Source of the DNA: Betaproteobacteria bacterium
GTDB lineage: Bacteria; Pseudomonadota; Gammaproteobacteria; Burkholderiales; SG8-39
NCBI GenBank assembly: GCA_009693235.1
Contig: SHXR01000041.1
Coordinates: forward strand, 1-40,230
DNA length: 40,230 nucleotides
Direction of reading: 5' to 3'
Shown here: piece after piece, positions 34,522 through 40,230 of the stretch
Layout: each line of letters begins with the position of its first letter
How positions within the stretch are numbered: the first letter of the stretch is position 1
Position numbers and translations under genes: made by a program
Notes under the pieces: model-generated
What the model saw: the letters and a program-made list of their open reading frames with translations, nothing else
Told to the model about the DNA's origin: nothing
Databases searched by the model: none

Positions 34522-34630
34522 AGGAAAACGCTGATTAAGCTATCTCGCGTAATCAGCGTGCCCATATTTTCGGGGAGTTACGAGGGGCAATGGAGGGGTT
34601 GGGGCCCCTTCATCCCCAACGAGCCCCTTG
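34522..34630 (+). repeat. Bipartite hairpin repeat, copy B, with nested insertion
   Basis: Module 1 is a perfect 10-bp inverted repeat (ACGCTGATTA/TAATCAGCGT, 12-base loop) at 34528-34559. Module 2 starts GGGGAGTTACGAGGGG and ends GAGCCCCTTG, but about 33 extra bases sit where copies A and C have only a short loop. The extra part folds by itself (GTTGGGG and CCCCAAC, or ATGGAGGGG with CCCCTTCAT). It lies between two convergent genes. Confidence 0.75.
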
Positions 34631-34631
34631 T

Positions 34632-35693
34632 TCAGTTACCCCTTAAATTGGTGATATGCGCCGGATCCGGCTCCAACTGTCCGCGCTCCACGCGCGACAC
34701 CAGGTCCACCAGTGCGCGATTCGCCGGCACGTCCATGCCGATCGTTGCCGCTTTCTCCACGACCAGACCGTTGAGGAATTCAATCTCGGTGCGACGTCGT
34801 TTGCGCATGTCTTGCCCCATCGAGGCGACTTGCGTGTCGGACCGCTTCTTTGCCTGCCCTTGCAACGCATCATCGATAAAGCGAAATGCCGCCGCATCGC
34901 CTTCGCCTGCCAGGGCGAATTTTTCCGGGTCCAGCCCCACGACGGGTTCCAGCGCGTAGCCAAGCGCCTGACCGACCCGCACTGCTTCGCCGGCGACGCG
35001 AATCTTGAAGCGTTGATGCGGCTCGGAGCGGGTCACTTGATTACCGGTGAACCCGGTGCATGCCGACATGCCGTTTTCCATGCAATTGGCGATAAGTTTC
35101 GACCAGCGCTCACCCCACAGATTGGTCGTGACTTTGACGCTGTCGGCCAAACCAACCAGCTTGGCTATCTGCTCGGCGCGCTCGGTCACGCGGCCATGCA
35201 CTTCGCCAACGCGAAAGATCGTGTAATCGGCGCCGCCCTTTGCCACCCCGCGATGAATCTTCCCCGGCGCGTGCAGATCAACCATGATCTTGCTCGCGAT
35301 GCATCCGAGCGTGCGTCCCCATCCCATCACGCCCGCGAGCCGTTCTTCGTTGATGCCGTTTTGCAATGAGACCGCGAATCCATTCGGCGTAAGGTACTGG
35401 CGGATCAGCATCGCCGACCATTCGGTGTCGTATGATTTCGAGCAGATGAATGCAATATCGATCGGCCCTTCCCGGTGGAGTTGCTGCGCATCGGTGATGT
35501 GCATGATCCGCATCGACGTATTGAAGCTCTCTTCGGGCGTGGTGCCGGTGAGGCTGATGCCATGTTTGCGCACATGCTCGACATGCTCGGGCCAGGCATC
35601 AATCAAAATCGGCGCGAGACCAGCGCGTGCAAAGTGCGCGCCGACATAGCCGCCGACCGCGCCGGCGCTGACAATTGCAATGCGGGGATTCAT
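34632..35693 (-). CDS. Ketopantoate reductase-family (ApbA/PanE) protein
   Basis: A 353-residue NAD(P)-dependent reductase. The Rossmann motif is AIVSAGAVGGYVGAHFARAG, the family QNG motif is SLQNGINEERL, and the C-terminal catalytic-type lysine/asparagine region is RWSKLIANCMENGMSACTG. True PanE proteins are near 300 residues; this one is longer, so another 2-keto acid substrate is likely. It ends two bases after hairpin repeat copy B. Confidence 0.88.
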   Translation of the reverse strand: MNPRIAIVSAGAVGGYVGAHFARAGLAPILIDAWPEHVEHVRKHGISLTGTTPEESFNTSMRIMHITDAQQLHREGPIDIAFICSKSYDTEWSAMLIRQYLTPNGFAVSLQNGINEERLAGVMGWGRTLGCIASKIMVDLHAPGKIHRGVAKGGADYTIFRVGEVHGRVTERAEQIAKLVGLADSVKVTTNLWGERWSKLIANCMENGMSACTGFTGNQVTRSEPHQRFKIRVAGEAVRVGQALGYALEPVVGLDPEKFALAGEGDAAAFRFIDDALQGQAKKRSDTQVASMGQDMRKRRRTEIEFLNGLVVEKAATIGMDVPANRALVDLVSRVERGQLEPDPAHITNLRGN

Positions 35694-35762
35694 CGAAGCT
35701 CCAAGGCAGCGACCGATGTGGTTTGAACGTGTAGGATAGTCTGCTTTCTTGAGGACCGCCCC

Positions 35763-36683
35763 ATGCCGCTTCGCGTCGCCATTCCCGATATGGTTTCACC
35801 CTCGTATTTTCCGGCGATCGCCGCCGTCGAACTTGGCTTCTTCAAGAAAGAAGGCCTCGATGCGACGATCGAGCTGTTGTTTCCGGTGACTAAAACCTAT
35901 GAGGCCCTGCGCGATGGCATTGTCGACTTCGTCGGCGGCGCGGCGCATGCACCGCTCTATGCATTCAAGAACTGGGCGGGTTGCAAGATCACCTGTGCGC
36001 TTTCCCAGCACATGTACTGGTTCTTGATCGTACGAAAAAATCTCAATGCGAAGCTTGGCGATCTCACCGCATTAAAAGGCCTCAGGATCGGCGCGGCACC
36101 AGGCCCGGTGGATGGCTTGAAGCGCATGCTCACCGCAGTGGGGATCGACCCGGAGCGCGATGTGAAGATCGGGCCGGTACCCGGTACCGCAGGCGCGGGC
36201 GTGTCGTTTGGCGTTGCCGCAGCGAAAGCGTTGGAAGAGGGCAAACTCGACGGATTCTGGGCCAACGGCATGGGTGCGGAAATCGCGATCCGCAATGGCA
36301 TCGGGACCATGCTGCTCGACGCTCGGCGCGGCGACGGCCCGCAAGGTGCACTCGACTACACATTCGCGGCATTCGTGGCGACGCAGGCGCGGATCGATAA
36401 AGAACCAGAAGTCGTTGCCGCCGCAACACGCGCCATCATCGGGGCACAAAAGGCGTTGAAGGCGGATCCGTCTTGCGCGACTAAGGCGGCACAGAAGCAC
36501 TTTCCGGCGTTCGAGACCGGCCTGATCGCCGAACTCATTCGGCGGGATGCGCCGTTCTACGATCCGGCGATTTCCGCGGCGAAGATCGAAGCGCTGAACG
36601 CGTTCGGCAGGAACATGGGGATTCTCACTGGAGCGACGCGATTCGAAGATGTTGTTGCGACCCAGTTTAAAAAGCTTTGGTAG
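35763..36683 (+). CDS. NMT1/THI5-type ABC substrate-binding protein without signal peptide
   Basis: A 306-residue type-II periplasmic-binding fold: PSYFPAIAAVELGFFKKEG, ALRDGIVDFVGGAAHAPLY, LKGLRIGAAPGPVDGLKRM and the final TRFEDVVATQFKKLW. The N-terminus MPLRVAIPDMV enters the first strand directly, so there is no leader. GAGG is 8 bases before the ATG, supporting this start. It is either cytoplasmic or has lost its leader. No permease or ATPase is adjacent on this strand. Confidence 0.85.
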   Translation: MPLRVAIPDMVSPSYFPAIAAVELGFFKKEGLDATIELLFPVTKTYEALRDGIVDFVGGAAHAPLYAFKNWAGCKITCALSQHMYWFLIVRKNLNAKLGDLTALKGLRIGAAPGPVDGLKRMLTAVGIDPERDVKIGPVPGTAGAGVSFGVAAAKALEEGKLDGFWANGMGAEIAIRNGIGTMLLDARRGDGPQGALDYTFAAFVATQARIDKEPEVVAAATRAIIGAQKALKADPSCATKAAQKHFPAFETGLIAELIRRDAPFYDPAISAAKIEALNAFGRNMGILTGATRFEDVVATQFKKLW

Positions 36684-37263
36684 CATGTTCGCGCGGTAGG
36701 CCCGCGCGGAAATCAGTACCGACTTAAGCCACCAAATCGGCTTCGCGTTCCGTTGCAGCGTCGGCGGTCGTGGCGAACTCGTCCGACCGATTGATCGTGC
36801 TGCGCTGCGCGGGTGCAGGGGTCTCGCTCACCAGTCGCGGGCGCGCTGCCACCAACCATGATTCGCGTCGCCATCGTCGGGCGCCATGCCCGGCTGCTGA
36901 AGGTTGTTTCGTGCGGGGTCTAAACATATCTCGTTGCCGTTTCACAACTCTGCGTGCCTTGCCTGCTTGCGTACTAAGCGATCAGATCATGCGCAGAAAG
37001 GGGTTCATTGGATTTCGGGAATGCCCAGGTGACGGATTGTTCGGGCCGCGCACTGTGCATCGATTGGTAAGTCTTCTCGGGCCATGCAGGCATCGTGCGC
37101 GTCGGCTCCAGAGCCGGCAGTGCCAGCAGCCTGTGTGACAAACCTTGGGTAATCGTGTTCATCGTCCACCTCGTTTGGTAGTCAAAGCTTCAATTCGAAA
37201 TTGATGCGGGTGACCAAACAGTCGTCCGGAAAGCAAGCCCTACCTACGTCCCCACCTTCGTCA
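36684..37263. other. Large intergenic stretch with only small possible genes
   Basis: No conserved protein family is seen in these 580 bases. One small leftward frame (36974-37162) has a good ribosome-binding site. A second leftward frame at 36724-36945 (MKRQRDMFRPRTKQ…) has no support. No tRNA or long repeat is visible. Confidence 0.5.
36974..37162 (-). CDS. Possible small protein, 62 residues
   Basis: GAGGTG lies 5 bases before ATG, a strong ribosome-binding site. The product begins MNTITQGLSHRLLALP and ends LSAHDLIA at TAG 36974. The same frame continues past that TAG for 22 codons (YASRQGTQSCETATRYV) to another TAG, so the ending may be premature. No family recognised. Confidence 0.4.
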   Translation of the reverse strand: MNTITQGLSHRLLALPALEPTRTMPAWPEKTYQSMHSARPEQSVTWAFPKSNEPLSAHDLIA

Positions 37264-37335
37264 ATGCTGATTAAGCTATCCCGCGCAATCTGCATGACCT
37301 GAATCACGGGGAGTTACGAGGGGGCGAGCCCCTTG
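37264..37335 (+). repeat. Bipartite hairpin repeat, copy C
   Basis: Module 1 is ATGCTGATT and AATCTGCAT around the same AAGCTATCCCGCGC loop at 37264-37295, with one mismatch in the stem. Module 2 is GGGGAGTTACGAGGGGGCGA followed by GCCCCTTG. It sits in the long gap between a rightward binding-protein gene and a leftward oxidoreductase gene. Confidence 0.72.
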
Positions 37336-37352
37336 ATCAATTTCAATTGATC
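37335..37352. terminator. AT-rich perfect hairpin next to repeat copy C
   Basis: GATCAATT, two bases TC, then AATTGATC: an 8-bp perfect stem. It directly follows repeat copy C and overlaps its last base. No T-run, so a terminator role is only a guess; it may instead be part of the repeat. Confidence 0.3.
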
Positions 37353-37527
37353 CTACCGGTGAGATGCATACGGGTAATCACGGCGCAAGAACGATTTGAT
37401 CGCGTGCCAAGTGAGGCAAACGACGGTTTTTGACTGCCGCGAAACGCAACAACGCTTCAGCCTTGTGATCATCAGCGCCATGAAACATCACGCTGACAAA
37501 TGCGGGCAACCCTTGGACGGGGCGCCG

Positions 37528-38547
37528 CTAACTACCCCAGCCCGCGACGACGACCTTGCCGATGGTCCTGCCCGACTCGAGCTTAGTGTGCGCGGCCCGT
37601 ACATTCGCAGCGTTGATCGGGCGCAGGGTTTCTTTCAAGGTGCCGCGGATGCGACCTGCGTCGATCCATTCCGCCACCTGGGTGAGGAGACGATGCTGTT
37701 CAATCATGTCAGCCGTCTTGAATCGTGGCCGTGTGAACATCAGTTCCCAGCAGATTGCGGCGCTCTTGGCGCGAAAAGCGTCGGGTGGCAGCGGCCCCTT
37801 ATTGCCGACGATCATGCAAATCGCGCCTTGCGGGGCAACGAGATCGCCCATCTGTTCCCAGTAGCGATCGGTGTCGGCGTAGTTGGCGATGTAGTCGACG
37901 AATTGCATACCGAGCGCTTCGATCTGTGGGCGCATCGGCTTGGAATGGTCGATGACATGATTGGCACCGAGTTCCTTGCACCACGACACCGTTTCGGGAC
38001 GTGAAGCGGTTGCGATCACCTTGAGTCCGGCGATCTTCGCAATCTGGATGCCGATCGAACCAACACCGCCAGCGCCGCCGATAATGAGCAGACTCGCGCC
38101 GCGATGCTTGCCGCCCAAGTCGATTTTCATCCGATCGAAATAGGCTTCCCATGCAGTGATTGCAGTGAGCGGAATCGCGGCGGCTTGCGCGAAATCCATC
38201 GACTTCGGTTTCTTCGCGACGATGCGCTCATCGATGAGTTGCAGCTCGCAGTTTGAGCCGGCTCTCGTGATGTCGCCCGCGTAATAAACCTCGTCACCGG
38301 ATTTGAAGAGCGTCACGTCGGCACCCACTGCAACGACCGTCCCCGCGGCATCCCAACCGAGCACGCGCGGTTGCGCTTCGACTTTGCTGCTGGGGGCGCG
38401 CTGTTTGGTATCGACCGGATTGACCGATATGGCTGCCACGCGAACCAGGAGATCCCGACCGGCGGGCTTGGGGTCGGGCAACGTCACGTCGATGAGCGAC
38501 TCTGGATCGGTAATCGGCAGATAACGGGTGAGCGCGACAGCTTTCAT
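37528..38547 (-). CDS. Zinc-binding alcohol dehydrogenase-family oxidoreductase (MDR)
   Basis: A 339-residue medium-chain dehydrogenase/quinone reductase. N-terminal domain: AISVNPVDTKQR and RVLGWDAAGTVVAVG. NADPH motif: LLIIGGAGGVGSIGIQIAK. End: LESGRTIGKVVVAGW. The structural and catalytic zinc ligands of alcohol dehydrogenases are not seen, matching the TIGR02817 group. ATG 38547 starts the conserved KAVALTRYLP; an upstream in-frame ATG adds 18 non-conserved residues. Divergent from the next Bug gene. Confidence 0.9.
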   Translation of the reverse strand: MKAVALTRYLPITDPESLIDVTLPDPKPAGRDLLVRVAAISVNPVDTKQRAPSSKVEAQPRVLGWDAAGTVVAVGADVTLFKSGDEVYYAGDITRAGSNCELQLIDERIVAKKPKSMDFAQAAAIPLTAITAWEAYFDRMKIDLGGKHRGASLLIIGGAGGVGSIGIQIAKIAGLKVIATASRPETVSWCKELGANHVIDHSKPMRPQIEALGMQFVDYIANYADTDRYWEQMGDLVAPQGAICMIVGNKGPLPPDAFRAKSAAICWELMFTRPRFKTADMIEQHRLLTQVAEWIDAGRIRGTLKETLRPINAANVRAAHTKLESGRTIGKVVVAGWGS

Positions 38548-38655
38548 GTTGGTACCTTGATGAGTGGTTGATATTGCGCGGCTGAAAACCGGATCAGCCA
38601 TTGTGGCATGCTCCGTTCAACGCTTGAATTCTCACCCGGAATGAAGGAGAAACGC

Positions 38656-39633
38656 ATGCTCGGCGCCCATTTCAATCGACTCACTGCCCTCATCGTGTGC
38701 ACGGTTGCGTCCTTTGCCGCTGTCGCGCAGGGGGCGTATCCGGTCAAGCCGATCAAGTTCATTGCGCCCTTCCCGTCCGGCGGGACATCGGACGTGTTGT
38801 CGCGACTGCTGGCCGCCAAGATGACCGAAGGACTCGGCCAGACCGTTGTCGTGGAAAACCGGCCGGGCGCGAGCGGCAACATCGGCCATGAAATCGCCGC
38901 CAAGGCGCCTGCTGACGGCTACACGATCATTATGAGCAACAACGGTATCTACACGATCAATCCGTATCTGTTCAAGAAACTGCCGTACGATCCAGAAAAA
39001 GATTTTCAGCCGATCTCGTTGGTCGCGATGGCCACGCAAGTGCTGGTCGCACACCCTTCGGTACCGGTGCAAAGCGTGCAAGACCTCATTACCCTCGCAA
39101 AATCGAAACCCGGGCACATCAACTACGGCTCGGGCGGGCGCGGCATCATTTCGCACATCAGCGCAGAAATGTTCAAGACCGTGACGGGGACTGATCTCAC
39201 GCATGTACCGTACAAAGGGACCGGACAAGCGATCGCCGATCTCGTAGCCGGACAACTGCATGTGATTTTTTCGGACATGGTCCCGGCGATGCCGCACATC
39301 AAGAGCGGCCGGTTGCGTGTGCTGGCGGTTACCAGCGCGACGCGATCGAGCGTACTACCGGATGTGCCAACGATGGCCGAAGCTGGCACCGGCGGATTCA
39401 CCGCGGATACCTGGTGGGCAGTCGTCGTGCCAAGGGGCGTTTCAGCCGAAGTCGTCAATCGACTCAACGCCGAGCTGGCCCGCGTGATGAAACTACCCGA
39501 GATACAGGAGCGTTATTTCGCGTTGGGCATCTCAACGGCGCATAGCACGCCGGAGCGCATCTATGAGTTGACGAGGGTGGAACGACCCGCCATCGCGAAG
39601 GTGCTGAAGACGGTTGGGATCGAACCAGAGTAG
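38656..39633 (+). CDS. Bug/TctC-family periplasmic substrate-binding protein
   Basis: A complete 325-residue receptor. The start at 38656 has AAGGAG 6 bases upstream and begins the leader LGAHFNRLTALIVC, ending AAVAQGAYPVKPIKFIAPFP. Family segments: SGGTSDVLSRLLAAKMTEG, VVVENRPGASGNIGHE, SGGRGIISHISAEMFK and HVPYKGTGQAIADLVAGQ. Divergent from the MDR gene and convergent with the cupin, with a 5-base gap. Its sequence at KMTEGLGQTVVVENR is the intact equivalent of the region interrupted in the receptor at 33.5 kb. Confidence 0.93.
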   Translation: MLGAHFNRLTALIVCTVASFAAVAQGAYPVKPIKFIAPFPSGGTSDVLSRLLAAKMTEGLGQTVVVENRPGASGNIGHEIAAKAPADGYTIIMSNNGIYTINPYLFKKLPYDPEKDFQPISLVAMATQVLVAHPSVPVQSVQDLITLAKSKPGHINYGSGGRGIISHISAEMFKTVTGTDLTHVPYKGTGQAIADLVAGQLHVIFSDMVPAMPHIKSGRLRVLAVTSATRSSVLPDVPTMAEAGTGGFTADTWWAVVVPRGVSAEVVNRLNAELARVMKLPEIQERYFALGISTAHSTPERIYELTRVERPAIAKVLKTVGIEPE

Positions 39634-39638
39634 CTGGC

Positions 39639-40058
39639 TCAAACGTCCAGCCGCTCTTCGGACAATGGCTTTCTCTCCGCAATATTGAAACGCCCGTCGT
39701 AGATGGGGCCTTTGCCGATCGTGGGCCCTTGATACTGCACGAACAGCATCAGACCGCCGGTTGCGGTCGACAACGACTCTTCGAAGGGCGGATCAGGATA
39801 GAAAAGCATCGACCCCGGCCCCACCACGCGCTCGCCGATCTTGAAGGTGCCTTCGAGGACATACCAGATCTGCGCGAAATCATGCCGGTGTAGCGGATGG
39901 TTCGCACCCGGCTCGTAGCGCACAAAGCCGACATTGGGCTCGGTGGGACATTCCGGCCGCGAATGGAACAGCATCTTGCTGAGTTGGCCGGGGAAACGCA
40001 GCGTTTCCCACGGCATATCGTCGATGTGGCGAATCGCGACAGGAAAGTCAGTTGTCAT
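39639..40058 (-). CDS. Small cupin-domain protein
   Basis: A 139-residue single-barrel cupin. Metal-site motif HPLHRHDFAQIWYVLEG with two histidines and a glutamate position, then GERVVGPGSMLFYPDPP. Members are metal-dependent isomerases, dioxygenases or sensors. AGGAG lies 5 bases before ATG 40058. Function unknown. Confidence 0.85.
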   Translation of the reverse strand: MTTDFPVAIRHIDDMPWETLRFPGQLSKMLFHSRPECPTEPNVGFVRYEPGANHPLHRHDFAQIWYVLEGTFKIGERVVGPGSMLFYPDPPFEESLSTATGGLMLFVQYQGPTIGKGPIYDGRFNIAERKPLSEERLDV

Positions 40059-40190
40059 TGCAGCTCCTTCGAACATTTATCATTAAGAAAACACCGATCA
40101 AGTAGCCGCACGAGGGATCCCTGAGTGTGATTTTGTCGAATTTGCGAAGCGAATGAAATATTCATCGAACTTGCGGGGCGTTTTGCGACA

Positions 40191-40216
40191 GAAAGCGGGG
40201 CCATGCCCCGCATTTC
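40191..40216. terminator. GC-rich hairpin near right edge
   Basis: GCGGGG and CCCCGC flank a CCATG loop at 40195-40211, and outer GAAA/TTTC pairs extend the stem with a one-base bulge. On the minus strand it is followed by TTTCTGT, so it could end a leftward transcript from beyond the window. Confidence 0.4.
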
Positions 40217-40230
40217 GCTCACGCTGGACG

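Noticed and set aside
40081..40130. Fourth copy of the hairpin repeat at the right edge
   Set aside because: GAAAACACCGATCAAG resembles the start of copy B (13 of 16 bases) but the second arm and module 2 cannot be aligned; too weak to count.
1..40230. tRNA, rRNA, CRISPR arrays, prophage or insertion sequence genes
   Set aside because: No cloverleaf-like sequence, regular direct repeats, integrase or transposase frames were seen on reading both strands.

Overview
The window looks like a chromosomal segment of a GC-rich betaproteobacterium, most likely Burkholderiales. The clearest sign is five periplasmic receptors of the Bug/TctC (tripartite tricarboxylate) family in 40 kb with no TctA or TctB membrane partner, an expansion typical of Bordetella, Cupriavidus and their relatives. 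A FimV-type remnant, a PpnN nucleosidase of the usual 454 residues, and many CoA ligases, amidohydrolases and luciferase-like flavoenzymes fit the same group. I see no tRNA, rRNA, CRISPR array, integrase, transposase or phage gene.

Layout. 0-9.2 kb: a Bug receptor with a divergent, frameshifted LysR gene and an aryl-CoA ligase, then two back-to-back units. The leftward unit is a 3-hydroxybenzoate 6-hydroxylase-like flavoprotein, an acyl-CoA synthetase and a Bug receptor. The rightward unit is a VOC/glyoxalase protein, a Rieske ferredoxin and an acyl carrier protein with an internal amber codon. 9.1-16.3 kb: a FimV fragment, a cyclase-family hydrolase, an octopine/nopaline-dehydrogenase-family gene overlapping a 3-hydroxyacyl-CoA dehydrogenase, an FAH-family hydrolase, an amidohydrolase and a truncated quinone oxidoreductase. 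16.4-25.3 kb: PpnN, a frameshifted Bug receptor, two luciferase-like monooxygenases around a PilZ gene with an amber codon, an AA_synth-family protein, broken or hypothetical genes, and an isocitrate lyase/PEP mutase-family lyase. 25.4-33.4 kb: an Ldh-family dehydrogenase, cupin-like protein and D-aminoacylase operon facing a complete taurine/nitrate-type ABC importer operon led by a MetE-like protein. 33.5-40.2 kb: a Bug receptor with an amber codon, a ketopantoate reductase-like protein, a leaderless NMT1-type binding protein, a zinc-binding-ADH-family oxidoreductase, an intact Bug receptor and a cupin.

Together the genes read as a peripheral catabolic region: capture of small acids (Bug receptors, ABC importer), activation to CoA thioesters (two ligases), ring hydroxylation, and hydrolysis or oxidation of the products. 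No single complete pathway can be proven. Ring-cleavage dioxygenase, enoyl-CoA hydratase and thiolase genes are all absent.

Two patterns stand out. First, a small bipartite hairpin repeat occurs three times, always between convergent genes. Second, the window carries an unusually high number of broken genes. Four have in-frame TAG and one in-frame TAA at positions where the reading frame is otherwise conserved on both sides, and five single-base shifts all fall in homopolymer runs. The shifts may be consensus errors; the nonsense codons are harder to explain that way. TAG is also the normal terminator of many intact genes here, so the code is not reassigned.
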